This document shows, piece after piece, positions 23,200 through 36,350 of a stretch of DNA of 64,000 bases. The stretch is taken from NCBI GenBank assembly GCA_963969595.1, contig OZ018415.1, forward strand, positions 16,058,001 through 16,122,000, read 5' to 3'. Under the pieces are notes generated by a model, which saw only the letters and a list, made by a program, of their open reading frames with translations, did no database searches and had not been told where the DNA came from. Origin of the DNA: Neckera pumila. Taxonomy: Eukaryota > Streptophyta > Bryopsida > Hypnales > Neckeraceae. The position numbers and the translations under genes are program-made. Position 1 is the first letter of the stretch; every line of letters begins with the position of its first letter.

Positions 23200-25589
23200 G
23201 ATATAGTCTCAATGTTACAATGCTCAACAAATTCTCACTGTACTCAAATTATTGCTCACCTTTACAACATACCAGTACACACAATCGACAGCCTAGAAGA
23301 GCAAACAAGCAACTTACTCAAACAACGCTTGCATTTGGCAACCCTAACTCACAAATGCACAAGGAATACACGACAAACACAATATATATTGAAAGATTTA
23401 TAAATAAGGGACATATACCAAATGCCATAGTTATCACTTTTTAAAAACTATTTACGGTCTCTTGCCTACATTCACGACCTTTAGCAAGGGTCGTTGCGAC
23501 TGTTTGTTTTTATTTTTACTTTTATTTTACTTTTACTTTTTATTTCAACTTTCAACCCTTATAAAAGTACCCCTAATCTTCTTTTCTAAATTAATTAGCT
23601 ATTTTAAAGTTATTTTTATATCAATGTGTTTTTTAAGTACTAAATATCTTCCTATCGTTTTAGATAAACAGAAAAGGGATATTCTAAAATAAAAAGTTTA
23701 ACTACAACACCCGTGCACAAAATCTTGAATAGAAAATTCATAATCAATCATTTTAAAAATCAGATTTTTGAAGCTAAAACTAAACTTTAAAAAGAACTTT
23801 TCAAAAATATAAATTGTTAAAAATAATAATTTGGTAAGATTTTATTTAACTTCAAAAGCTGGTCAAGGATACATTATGTCCTCAAGGTTATTTTGGAGTT
23901 AAAGGACGAAGGCACATTTTGGATACAAATTGCAAAAATTGCCAATTTTTAAGGCAATGAGGAAAAAAAGAAATAAAAGTTTTTTTTTGAAACCCAATTG
24001 TTTAAATTTTTATTATACTACTACTGGAATGTGTGGAAAAATTTCAGAAATTTTGACTGCGTAAATTGAAAGATTATAATATTCAAAGTTTTAAGATTTT
24101 TTATTAAAAATCTTACTCAATAGGGCTAGCATAATTTAACTCCCCCTAAAGTGAAATTTTTATACTATATATGTTTTAGTTTTATATATTGCATCTTGTA
24201 TCTTGCCAAATTTCAAAATTATTAGGGGAATTTTGCACATGTTGCCCAAAGTCGTTGGGTCTACTTGAAAAGTTCAAAGCAATATAACATCTTATCCAGG
24301 CACATGTCCAAAAAGAATTATATTCCTACTAAGGGGGTACATGTTCACATCTTGTGTCAAAATTTTAAAAACATTCATTAAAAATTAACTCCATATGCAC
24401 CTACTTGAGATCACATTTGTATGTTCAATGGTCATTTGGTTCTTTAGGGGTTAAAGGATTTTTACTAATTGGAACTCTTGTATTCAACATGTCATCTAAT
24501 CTTGGTTCTTTGTTAGTTGTTAGAATATATTTTGTTCTTCACTAGCTATTTTAATGTATAAATATATCATTTATTTTTTCTTCTTTATAAAAGATTTTTA
24601 AGTTTAAATAATATAATACCATCTTCTTCTCACTGTAACCTTTATTTTGGTTCATAATTCCAAAGTACTCTAATATATACTCTAATCGATATAATTTTAT
24701 GTACAAATTACATTTAAAAAAATCAAAGTACTTGATTTTTGGACCAAAAATCCTAAGATATCAATATCTAAAGAGAATAATTAATAGAGAAAGTATCATT
24801 CATACATGAAAATTACCAACTTTTATCAATCAATTACATTAAGGCATCAAGCTAATTTAGCTTAATGGCCATGCTTTTACCTAAAGGTCATTATCTAAGA
24901 TGTTTGAGAGTAAAAAGTAAACAAATACTTGAAATGTTTTCATACTACTCATTATGGCTACTATTACTACTTTGAGATTAAATTTTTTTTTAATCAATAC
25001 ATTATCACTTATAGCTTACAAATGATATAAACCATATTTTGTTATACAACTAATAAAGATTTTTCACATTGATAGATAACAGATATTTTGTCTTATGCAA
25101 CAATTATACTCAAGTATAATTGGAAATGCTAAAATGGGCTCAAAAAAAAAATTTGGTCAAATGGCAATGGATTGATGGTCCTTTAGGTTTTTATCTTTGA
25201 AAAGATGCTAAACCATCAATAAAATGAAAGCATTGGAAGAAGTCTTTGAAGTCTTTGTACTTCTAACACATACCATATTGTGTTGTATAAATGTTGTCAT
25301 TAGCAAGTGGTGGTAGTAATGTAGGTGTTTTTGACATTTGTGTCATTTCTTTCAGGTGCATTTGGTGGTTGTAATACATGTCACAAGCCGCATTGCATAG
25401 TCCCATTAACCCACAATGGTCTAAAGCAATAAAATCTTGTCATAGATTGGTATTTGGACCATTCTCAAGCCTTCTAGAACACTTGCAATGATATGGAGTA
25501 CATTGTTTAGCAAACCATCAAAATTGAATAAAATTCACAGCATTTTGGTTTGGATTGGAGGTAAGGTCTACCTCACTTGTGTGTTCAAT
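23200..25589. other. AT-rich, no gene seen
   Basis: Two and a half kilobases with poly-A/T tracts. 24000-24130 and 24430-24470 (TTTAGGGGTTAAAGG) show traces of the dispersed AACCCCTAAAG family. No domain-bearing open frame. Confidence 0.4.
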
Positions 25590-25923
25590 TTGGATGGAAC
25601 ACCAACAATGTCTAGGCACTCATGGAATCATTGGTAAATCATTGTTGTTTGGCACATATTGACATGATATGATCATGGTAGAAAGTGTTTGTGCATATCA
25701 TATGGTTACACATTCAAGAAAATTGCTATAATTCAATAATTCAATATTTGTAAATAATAAACAAAATTGAAAAGAGAACAGCACACAAATCTTGGCTATA
25801 ATTGCAATCCATATAACCAAATCTTGAAAACAATCTTCAATGGATTGCAATAAACTGTCTATACAATCCAAAGTTTAGCCGCACAATGCACTAAAACTTC
25901 TTACAAACCTCTATTGTAATCCA
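25590..25923 (-). other. 3' flank shared with the second receptor copy
   Basis: Aligns closely with 60740-61083 in the same orientation (for example CTTGGCTATAATTGCAATCC and AGCCGCACAATGCACTA in both). This marks the 3' side of a segmental duplication and probably includes the receptor 3' UTR. Confidence 0.75.
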
Positions 25924-26382
25924 TCATTGGCTAGAATCTTCCAATGATAGCTTCAATTTTGTAAAACACTCTTGGCACAAATTATAGTCAAGTTTGAAAG
26001 TGGACTTTGCCTTCATGCAAGGCCCAACTATGGGGACCACTTCACATCCATCACAAGTCACACCATCATGATGATCACCTTCAAGGCAAAAAAATTTGCC
26101 TTCAAGACTAGCCAAAGAAGTTGGTGAAGACAATTCAACCACCATATAGGGTTCCAAAATTGGACAGTTATTCCACGAAAGAAACCATAATGAAGGTATC
26201 CATCCCAAATTCTCTGGTAGAGACCTTAACAAAACACACCCATCTAAATTGAGCTTAAACAAGGAAGATAAGTTCCCCACTTCCTTTGGCAATGCCACCA
26301 AGCTTGAACACTATTCTAAATCAAAAGTAGTCAAGCAAGATAAGTTCCCCACTTCCTTTGGCAATGCCACCAAGCTTGAACA
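25924..26382 (-). pseudogene. Read-through tail of the receptor: last LRRs plus degenerate ZZ-like zinc finger
   Basis: In the same frame as the LRR exon, after TAG at 26383-26385 and a second TAG at 26311-26313. The last open piece (to the stop at 25924) ends the LRRs with SLPENLGWIPSLWFLSW, then gives HDGVTCDGCEVVPIVG and LDYNLCQECF. This spacing matches a ZZ-type zinc finger (HxGVxCDxC, PIxG, DYDLCxxC), but the central CxxC pair is missing, so only one of the two zinc sites could form. It would be the native C-terminus if the stops were absent. The second receptor copy has the same tail. Confidence 0.65.
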
Positions 26383-28390
26383 CTATTCTAAATCAAAAGT
26401 AGTCAAGGAAGATAAGTTCCCCACTTCCTTTGGCAATGCCACCAAGCTTAAACACCCTTTCAAACCAAGACCAGTCAAGCAAGATAAGTTCCCCACTTCC
26501 TTTGGCAATGCCACCAAGCCTAAACACCCTTCTAAATCAAAAGTAGTCAAGGAAGATAAGTTCCCCACTTCCTTTGGCAATGCCACCAAGCTTGAACACC
26601 CTTCCAAATCAAGATAAGTCAAGGAAGATAAGTTCCCCACTTCCTTTGGCAATGCCACCAAGCCTAAACACCCTTCTAAACCAAAAGTAGTCAAGGAAGA
26701 TAAGTTCCCCACTTCCTTTGGCAATGCCACCAAGCTTGAACACCCTTGCAAACCAAGAATAGTCAAGGAAGATAAGTTCCCCACTTCCTTTGGCAATGCC
26801 ACCAAGCTTGAACACCCTTCTAAATTAAGAACAATCAAGGAAGATAAGTTCCCCACTTCCTTTGGCAATGCCACCAAGCTTGGACATTGTGCCAAATAAA
26901 GCTTGGTCAAGGAAGATAAGTTCCCCACTTCCTTTGGCAATGCCACCAAGCTTGAACACCCTTCCAAACCAAGAATAGTCAAGGAAGATAAGTTCCCCAC
27001 TTCCTTTGGCAATGCCACCAAGCTTGAACACCCTTCTAAATTAAGATAAGTCAAGGAAGATAAGTTCCCCACTTCCTTTGGCAATGCCACCAAGCTTGAA
27101 CACCCTTCCAAATAAAGCTTGGTCAAGGAAGATAAGTTCCCCACTTCCTTTGGCAATGCCACCAAGCTTGAACACCCTTCCAAATCAAAAGTAGTGAAGG
27201 AAGATAAGTTCCCCACTTCCTTTGGCAATGCCATCAAGCTTGAACATTGTGCCAAATAAAGCTCGGTCAAGGAAGATAAGTTCCCCACTTCCTTTGGCAA
27301 TGCCACCAAGCTTGAACACCCGTTCAAATCAAGACTAGTCAAGGAAGATAAGTTCCCCACTTCCTTTGGCAATGCCACCAAGCTAGAACACCCTTCTAAA
27401 TAAAGCTTGGTCAAGGAAGATAAGTTCCCCACTTCCTTTGGCAATGCCACCAAGCTTGAACACCCTTCCAAATCAAGACTAGTCAAGGAAGATAAGTTCT
27501 CCACTTCCTTTGGCAATGCCACCAAGCTTGAACACCCTTTCAAACCAAGATAAGTCAAGGAAGATAAGTTCCCCACTTCCTTGGGCAATGCCACCAAGCT
27601 TGAACACCCTTCTAAATTAAGATCAGTTAAGGAAGACAAGTTCCCCACTTCCTTTGGCAATGCCACCAAGCTTGAACACCCTTCCAAATCAAGACTAGTC
27701 AAGGAAGATAAGTTCTCCACTTCCTTTGGCAATGCCACCAAGCTTGAACACCCTTTCAAACCAAGATAAGTCAAGGAAGATAAGTTCCCCACTTCCTTTG
27801 GCAATGCCACCAAGCTTGAACACCCTTCTAAATTAAGATCAGTTAAGGAAGACAAGTTCCCCACTTCCTTTGGCAATGCCACCAAGCTTGAACATTGTGC
27901 CAAATAAAGCTTGGTCAAGGAAGAGAAGTTCCCCACTTCCTTGGGCAATGCCACCAAGCTTGAACACCCTTTTAAATTAAGATCAGTCAAGGAAGATAAG
28001 TTCCCCACTTCCTTTGGCAATGCCACCAAGCTTGAACACCCGTTCAAACAAAGCATAGTCAAGGAAAATAAGTTCCCCACTTCCTTTGGCAATGCCACCA
28101 AGCTTGAACACCCGTTCAAACAAAGCATAGTCAAGGAAAATACGTTCCCCACTTCCTTTGGCAATGCCACCAAGCTTGAACACCCTTTCAAACCAAGAAT
28201 AGTCAAGGAAGAGAAGTTCCCCACTTCCTTTGGCAATGCCACCAAGCTTAAACACTGAGACAATTTGAGAGTGGTCAAGGAAGACAAGTTCCCCACTTCC
28301 TTGGGCAGGACCATCAAGCTTGTACACCCACCCAAATTGAGAGTTTCCAAACACAACAAGCTCTCAATTTCCTTTGGCAATGCCGCCAAT
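26240..28390 (-). repeat. 72-bp LRR tandem array 1, about 30 units
   Basis: Each unit encodes a 24-residue LRR with the invariant part CSSLVALPKEVGNLSSLT and a variable strand. Units differ almost only at the exposed beta-strand positions (KLYLAQ, YLGLKG, SLDLEG, DLNLEG, TFDLEG). A three-unit block (DLNLEG, YLGLKG, SLDLEG) occurs twice in a row. Because 72 is a multiple of three, long shadow frames appear on the opposite strand. Confidence 0.95.
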
Positions 28391-31300
28391 CTAGAGTAAG
28401 ATTTGAGATTCAGGCTTAAAAGGGTGTGACTTGATGCAAATTCGTTTGGTAATAGCTCGAGGAATCCAAGACCAATGAGATCAAGAATCTTCAATGATCC
28501 ACAAGTACCACAAAGATTTGATATCGTCCTTTGCAAAGTAATTGCAATAGTTGGTGGAAGTGTGATAGGCAATCCAATGGAATTTTGAGAGTTTTCTATC
28601 TTAATTGCCTCCAATCGTAAACATTGAGAAGCAAATTGAAGTAATATATTCAAGTCTTCATAATCTGTATAGAGATTGCCCGAAGCGCTAAACAAAATCA
28701 AGACACGAAGATTTTCAAATTGAAAACTATGGTCAATTTCTATCAAAGGCAGATGGTTCATAGTGCCCCGCCAAGAAATGCCTTCGAGAACCTTAGCATC
28801 CTGCGTTCAAAGAAGCTTCAATGAGAATGAATCACATCCAAAATTATATCTCTAATATAAAGGTTTCAAGTAATTGATTTCTAGCACACTTCAAAGTTCA
28901 AGATTCTTAAAATAATATGAATTTGGATGTTTACATAATGCATTTGAAAGTATACAACAAAATGTATGATTCAATCATGTGCAGTTGCAAAATTAGAATG
29001 TTACCTCACTTGTAAATCCACTTTTAGGTATCATGGACGCATTCCAAATTCTTGTGTTTTTGGCAAACATTCGTCCCATGTCACGCAATTGGTCATGCAT
29101 TTCTACAGTTTCACCATCTTCATTGAGCTTCAACAATGACATGTTGACCAAACTTTCAAATTCACTCAAAGGAAGGATGCCATCTCTGGACCACATGTAC
29201 AAGAGCGCCTCCTTTGATATGCCAGATGGAGACACATCTCGACAAAAGAAACAAGCCACGTCCAAAAACATGCTCTTTTCAATACCATTGTTGAATCCAT
29301 CGAAGTTGATTTTCAAGGTGTTCCAAAGTTCTTCATCACCATCCAAATTCCTTCCTCTTGCCATCCTCTGTAATGCTCGTTCCCAACTTCGCAACCTCTC
29401 TTTACGACGTAGAAATACTCCCATGCCTTTCAAACTCAAAGGCAAGCCATTGCAAGCTTTCACAATATGTTTGCGCAAGGCCACAAAGTCGGGGGATAAA
29501 GAAGCTTCATCCCAAGATAGGTGAGTAGTGAAAAGAGTTGTTGCTGCCTTTTCATCCAACAATTGAACGTCCAATTTTCCTTCAATGCCCACAAATGATT
29601 CTATTGTACTCCATTCACGTGTGGTGATAACTACTGTCATAAGCTCGCTAGCTTGAACAATGTGGGGAGGTACTATATCACGCACTTGAGCTTCATTCTT
29701 GATATCATCCAATATTAAAAGAATTGTCTTTTCAATTGACACTTCTTTCATCATATCTTGTGCATCTCCCAAATTCTTGGGTTTCCGAGACTTCCCAAGT
29801 TTTGATAATATCTTGCACAATAATTCATAGGAACTTTGATAGCTTTTGCAATCTGCTACAAAGCATGATGCCTGGTACCATGAAGTCACTGACTCATAGA
29901 TTGCCTTTGCTAGTGTGGTCTTGCCAATTCCACCTAGGCCGACAACGCCTATATACTTCCTTCCCCAAAGCCCTTCGATTGTAGGTAATTGGTGATCTAA
30001 ACCAAACACAATTTCCTTTGGAGGTGAAATTGGTTCATCCACCTATACAAATACAAACTGTAGCTTTACTAAAACATTTTCATAATAAATTAAAACAAAG
30101 CTGACCTAAACAATAAATGCCAAGCACCGTAAAGTTCTATAAAGCAAACATTACTAGATAAATTCCATAGTTTGGCAATTTCATACCTTTAGGGCTTGGT
30201 TCATGATGGACTTGGAATCTCTTAACGTAGAGGATGGGCCAAATTGTGGAACCATCTTGCTTGAATAGGTTCCCTTGAAAAAGGACCTCTCTAAACTCAT
30301 GAGCCTCTCACAAATATTGGAAAATGTGGGCCGTTGAAGAGGGTCTTGAGCCCAACATTGCTCAATTAAGTTTGTCAACTCTTCACAATTGTTTGGGAGG
30401 GCCGGTCTGAATGTTTTACTTCCTGTGCTATGTGGACGTAATATTTGATCATATAAATCTTTTGGTTTCAAATCAAAATATGGGTCCTTTCTCGATAGAA
30501 TCTCTGAGCATATCATGGCAAATGACCACACATCAGCTTGAAATGGATACATCGGCATTCTTCCCCCCTTGATCATTTCAGGGGACATGTAGCCTATTGA
30601 GCCAATTGTATACTTTGATGGCTTTGGATGCTCAGGATTGTTGTAGACCTCCAATTGAGAAGTGCCATAATCAGTGACTTTGAATAAGTGATGAGGATCC
30701 ATACCCTCTATAGATATTGAACTTGACAAGACGTTATCAGGTTTCAAGTCAAGGTGAGCAACTTGCATGTCATGAAGGTAATACACACCCTTGGCAATTT
30801 GGTGCATGATGTCAATTGCAAGATGATAGGGTAAAGGTCTTTTGGCTTTCTTTAGTATTTGAGACAAGCTTGATTCCATCAACTCCATCACGAAATGCAT
30901 CTCACAAATTTCTTTTCCCTCATCATTTTGATGTTTTGTTTGGTGAATTCCACAACCAAAAAATTGAACAAGATTGGGATGGCTCAAGCCTGTTAAGATG
31001 CTAGCTTCCTTTCGAGAACTGGAAAGATATTCAAGGTCACCTTCCAACACTTTTGTGGCACTTGTAAGACCCAACCAATTGGATTGGTATACATGTCCAT
31101 AACTTCCTGCACCAATTTCTTTGATTAAATTTGGTGGTTTGAAATCAAGGGGAATATCCAAAGCATCCAAGTCTCCTCCAATAAATCCGTCCAAATTTTT
31201 GAGTCTCAACAATAGATGTTGGGCCATTTCATAATCCTCTGACCCTTCTCCCTCAAGAACAAGTTCAAGCTTTTTCTTCAAGACTTTTCCATCTTCAAGG

Positions 31301-31773
31301 ACTTGATCATGGGTAGCTGCATCAAATTGAATAGGTACCATTTCATCTGCTTGATTTGGATGGAGAAATAAGTACATACCATGTGCTGCATCGTAACAAC
31401 ACTTCAAATCTAAAAGCAACTCACGAAAGGTTTCTTTGTTTTGGAGTTGAAATACAGCCGAATGACACCATCGTTCTTGGTCAATGCAATTATTCCCAAC
31501 AATCTCTACTTTCCTTTGAAGACAACACAATTCTTCAAAAATAGATTGGAACTTGAGGTCTTTAGTTGTGCTTGACAACATTTTGTCAATCCCCTTCATA
31601 GCCAATATGAGTTTGCCATAAAGATGTATGCATTGATTCTTATTCAAGACTTTTGCCTTTGAAGATGCTTCCATATCCTTCAAGCGTTTCTCAAGACTTG
31701 GAATAACACTACAAAGTCTTGTACAATGCTCACTTTGCACTTGTAAGAAGTCCTTGTCTTTCCTGTTGAACAT
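26383..31773 (-). CDS. MLKL-like/kinase-NB-ARC-LRR immune receptor (PK-NBS-LRR class)
   Basis: Exons 31773-30187, 30042-29005 and 28800-26383 join in phase 0 through canonical GT-AG sites (CTAAAG|GTATGA, GAG|GTAACA, ATAG|GTGGAT, GCAG|GATGCT), giving about 1680 residues. Residues 1-200 are helical and resemble the DUF1221/HeLo-like region of plant MLKL proteins (NKNQC, RWCHSAVFQLQNKETF). Residues about 215-500 are a kinase: GAGSYGHV loop, ATK lysine, HLDLKPDN catalytic loop (non-RD), DYG instead of DFG, SPE. NB-ARC: GLGGIGKTT P-loop, LLILDDI, ITTREW, GLPLSL, FLDVACFF, MHD in EMHDQL. Then about 28 LRRs of 24 residues. It is a cytosolic pathogen sensor coupled to a possible membrane-acting or signalling module. 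The start is the first Met after an in-frame TAG. The TAG at 26383 removes the last LRRs and tail. Confidence 0.85.
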
Positions 31774-33866
31774 TTCATATCTTTTGTCAACAAAATATCT
31801 ACTTCTTGACTAGATCTAGAGAAAGAAATTATTTTGTGATAATATCATGCAAACACATTCTACAAATTAAAAGACATTGAACACTAGTAATAGAGTTGTA
31901 TATCTATTGAAATCATAGTAAGTACTTTCAAATTTGATTACACAGATGAAAGCTTAAAACAAGATTACTTGCAATGTCCAAACTAAATCAAAGACAAAAC
32001 TATAAAAAACCTATGTAATTGAAACAATATTTTGTTCTAACATTCACTTTTCCATTAATATTGACTACTAAATAACAATTGTGCTCACCGGAAAAAACAT
32101 GCAAAACAGATGTACCTCCAAATGGTGACCATTGTGAAGAACCTTGCCATGCATATCAAAAAGCGTGCCATTTCATGTAGCAAAGGGAGGAATATGGCAA
32201 AGATCTACGATATCCGCAAAACAAATCCAACAAAAATAGTTAGAAAATAACATTCAAACAAAGAAAATTAGCAAGGGCCTAGAAAAATTTATTTAAACAA
32301 TAGTCATATTGAAACTACTACCAATGTCTACAAATCTAGTATAATACAAATACAAAAAAGATTATAAAACTACCATAATCATAGCCGAAATTCATAAACT
32401 ATAAAACTTTACATGTAAAGTATAAATTTTGAATATCACAATTTCATTATCTAAATTAATGTTTCAATAATACCATCAAAAAATGATTAATATTTTTGTA
32501 ATCAACAACTATTGATGAGAAAAATTGCATCCCACTATATTATAGAATGATCTCCATTACAAGAGTCAAGATTACAAAAAAGATCTCCACATTTGGATTC
32601 AAAATCATTTTGGTGGTTGATGTCAACTAATTTGAACAATAGTGAACAAGACTTTCAAGCAATACATAAGCAAATACAATAGATTCAAGCAAACATGTTA
32701 AACCTCCCATTTCATTATATGAATGGTGGAGTTTAGTTGGAAAGTGCCTTAGAAAGTTATCTACATTGAGGTCTCTACAAAACTTACTAGAAATCAATTT
32801 GTACATGCAAGAAGATGAATGTTACACAATAAGAGTAATGCAATCATGCTAGCATATTATTCTTCCATTTCTTAGGGTAAAATAATGAGCAAACTTTAGA
32901 AATCTAAATTAATATTTGTTGAGATTAATAACTTGTTGGATGCAAAGCATTGCAACTCTTAGTACAGAAATGGAAGCAACTTCATTACAATCACTCCTAT
33001 TGTTAAACCCAAATAACATTTAATATTTGAATCAACTAGTAAAGTTGATTCAAATATTACTGTTGATTCAACTAGTAATAATTTTCTTGAGATCCTCTTT
33101 TAATGCCCAAAATGTAATAAACAATAATGTAATAGTAAATACTATACCAACTTATATCACTTAGAAATAAGTAAAATTTAAAATTGATATATACTTACAA
33201 AGTTATCTAGTTAATTAAAGAACTTTCAAATTGAATTGTTTAAAAGTTTGAAATTTAGAAATTTGAACTCTATTACCTGAAATTTCCCAAATTCATTAAA
33301 TTACAAGTTAGAAGTTATGAAAAATAAAAATAAAAAAATTTTGAGTTCTTAAATCATGAAGATTTTATATGTTTAGCATTTTAAAACTTCATAATTTTAA
33401 TTTTCAAGTTGATCATAAATGTCAGCAAACACAGCAAGGGAACTCTAATGTACCAACAACATTAATCTTTTTTTCTATGCAAGGCATGCTAATTTTCTTG
33501 TTTTATCAAGTTTACAATGCATTCCTTAGTATCATTATAGCTTGGTTAAATACAAATAATTCAATGAAAAAACATTTCACTCATTTTAAATTTTAAATAT
33601 ATTTTGTATTTATAGGTTTGAAATATTAAAATCTAGTGCAATCTAAGAGTTACAATATTAGCAAGTTCAACTTTATGAGTATTTATAATTTATCGGAGTG
33701 CTCTATTGTTGCCTAGGCACTAGCTTTATGGATATATGTGGTTCCAATTAGATGCACAACTTTTGGATCAAATAAACTTCCAAATTTGTGAGGATTGATT
33801 CTACTAATAAAATTTGTTGGTGATCAATTATTTACTTATTATGACCTTGATCTTTCTATACCACTT
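31774..33866. other. Receptor 5' region and AT-rich sequence
   Basis: A possible non-coding leader exon may end at an AG|GTACAT donor near 32114 (minus), but its frame does not connect to the start at 31773. The rest is AT-rich with no gene or TATA box that I can defend. Confidence 0.3.
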
Positions 33867-34056
33867 CACTAATAATGGTATTTAGTATTGCCAACATTGA
33901 TTATGAGTACTATCACTAATTGTCTGCAACTCCAATAATGCCAAGTGGCAACTAGACACTTGATTGGAAGTTGGATAGTGCCATCTATAAGTAGGCTTTG
34001 TAACAAAGTAACTAGTACTACTAAATGACCAACTTCAAATACCATTATTCTTAGTG
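33867..34056. mobile_element. CACTA-like MITE, relative of 17343-17648
   Basis: Starts CACTAATAATGGTATTTAG and ends with the inverted form AAATACCATTATTCTTAGTG. Its first 45 bp align with the 17343 element (GCCAACA-TGATTA-GA). Only 190 bp, so internally shortened. Confidence 0.7.
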
Positions 34057-35774
34057 CAATGGGATAAAATGAAAATTTCCATATTTATTAATAGATTTGA
34101 ATCATTATTGATGTGAAGAAAGCAAATTTCATTGTTCATGGTTATTGGCTTGTGTTGCCCAAAATTATACCATAAAGACAAATATTCAAATTAGGGTACG
34201 ACTAGTAAGATCAACTCCTCGGAGTTAGCTTGTCTTATGCTTTTCATCTAGTCACACAATTGCTCAAGGTTTTAATTACAATGATGAAATTTACTTTTGG
34301 CTTCATTGGTGGTGTTACAGATGGTGTTTACAATTTTGAACTTGGTTTACAAGGACCAAGAGTACTCCACACCAATACTTCACAACCACCTCATATCATA
34401 GGATAAAAGGAAGATGACTTGGTGCAATTGATGACACCTTGTCAATGGACACAATTCCAAAGAACAACTCAAGATAAAGGGCATTACAAATAATAGATGC
34501 ATGTATTGCAGATTGTGTTTAGAAACTAGCTTCCCCATAGTTCATTATATCCCATTTCTTGTAGCAATTGGAAGTGCTATTGCTTCAACCTTCCATTGAA
34601 TTTTGGACTACCTATTAAGGCTACTAGTTCTCTTGTTGGCCATTTTCTCTTTTGCATTCTTTTGTTTGCAATGGGCTAGTTGTTGAATTTAGTCCTAGTC
34701 CCACTTTTATAGCTACTCTTGATTTTTCTTTGGGTTGATAGAACCTTCTCTCCCTCCCTTCCAAATGTCATTGACTACCCTTCATTCTACATGTTAATCA
34801 AAACTCCATTGAAACACTTGAGATCAACTATACAATTACTCCTTCAATTTTTCGATAAAAAAAAACTCTTTTGAAAATATTGTAGTGCAATGCAATCCTT
34901 CAATGTTCAACCAAAACAAATCAAACAAATTGCACATGTGTTGTGTACATTTTGACCTCTTTACTTTCACCTTCTCTAATATCATGCACACTTGATGTTT
35001 ACTCAACCTTGGCATGTGGCCTATCACTATTCATGACTCACATTGTGGTGCTATAATTTTGTCACTAGGTGTAATAATAAGGAGTTTGAAATGTGCAAAA
35101 CGAAATCTAGATTACCTTATGAATATAATTGTTTCAATAATCTCCCATAATACCTCCACTTCCAACTTTCATCAAAATATTCTTACTAGAAAAATTGCCA
35201 AAACAAAAGTTGGTAACCATCTCATTATCCTTTCATACATTTATCACCAACCCATTTATATTGAACACCATGATCCAAAAGTAAAAAAATACCCAAACTT
35301 GAAATCTTGAATTCTTGTGTACCTTTGTGCTATTTCAAAATGATAGAAGATGTAGTCTCATGGGCTTGCTATCAAAATTGGAACATTGGTTCTATTTTAG
35401 AGACTTCAAGACCAAACAAAAATTAGAGATTTTTTTGTACCTTCGTCCACGGTTGCTACAACATCCTAACCTTGAATCCTTCATTCTTTTCCTTGGCATT
35501 GGTTGTTATTCAACCAATTGGATACATTTGTCCACAATTGGCAAGGTGAAACAACAAAAGCGCACCAAGACTTTGAAACAACACTAATTATTGAAGCTTA
35601 GTTTGCTAACCCATTCAAGGAACTCACCTCACATGCATTGAGGATTCAGTTGCGAGGAAGAGGAGCGCTCCAGCTCACCCACAAAACAGAGCACCAACTC
35701 CCACTCTCAGCAAGCAACAGTAAAGATGCACACGACGACAGCAACAACGGCGGCACAATCCAACGAGACAAGCT
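34057..35774. other. No gene seen
   Basis: Mixed AT-rich sequence. Open frames at 35014-35310 and 35315-35587 show no domain, codon bias or splice context that would support them. Confidence 0.4.
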
Positions 35775-36350
35775 TCCACCAATCTACACCGCTCATATCT
35801 GCCAATGGGGTCGTTAGTCACAAAGTTCAACGATGAAATGAAACAGGAGAGAAGCAACCAATAGGGGCTCGCAATAGCTAGAAACACAAGCGACCATAGT
35901 CAAAATCTCGCTTGGAACAAAATGACGGAATCAAACACCAACACAGACTTAGTACCAAATTTCCGACATCCCATATCTCAAGATCCCATCCCAACAGTCC
36001 ATTTTTGTGGTCTCGTACAGAAATAGTGGTGAGGAAGTGAAGCTACATCAATGAACGAGGACACAACCCGAGGAGTGTGAACTTACAGAGCTAGAGTACG
36101 TTCCCAAATGCCGACTGAGGTTGCAACGACGCAGAGTAGTTTGCAGGAACGGTGAGAGCATCCACATGCAGATGGAGATGTTTGGATGTTGTAGCTTTGG
36201 AGGTGCAAACATTTAATGAAGATTTCTAAGTGAAAAACACCGAGAGTGGGAAGAGGAAAATTAACTGCAGAGTTCGACGGAGGGACGGGCACCATAGCCA
36301 GTATGAAGGAGTCATGGACAGGGATGTGGAACTGTAGTTGTGGCACTAAT
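35775..36350. repeat. Direct duplicate, left copy
   Basis: Aligns over about 560 bp with 36885-37430 in the same orientation (shared AGCTAGAAACACAAGCGACC, GGACACAACCCGAGGAG, CACCATAGCCAGT-TGAA). More GC-rich than its surroundings. On the minus strand both copies keep a GTAAGTTCAC splice-donor-like site. Could be a duplicated 5' exon and leader, or the ends of a small LTR-type element. Confidence 0.75.

Noticed and set aside
26249..28354. Long open frames on both strands inside LRR array 1 (e.g. plus-strand frames with FGNATKLEHP repeats)
   Set aside because: The 72-bp period is a multiple of three, so any frame free of stops in one unit stays open. Only the minus frame has LRR structure and joins the NB-ARC exon.
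26240..28390. CRISPR-like array
   Set aside because: Regular repeats, but the spacers are part of one 72-bp coding unit for LRRs in a plant gene.
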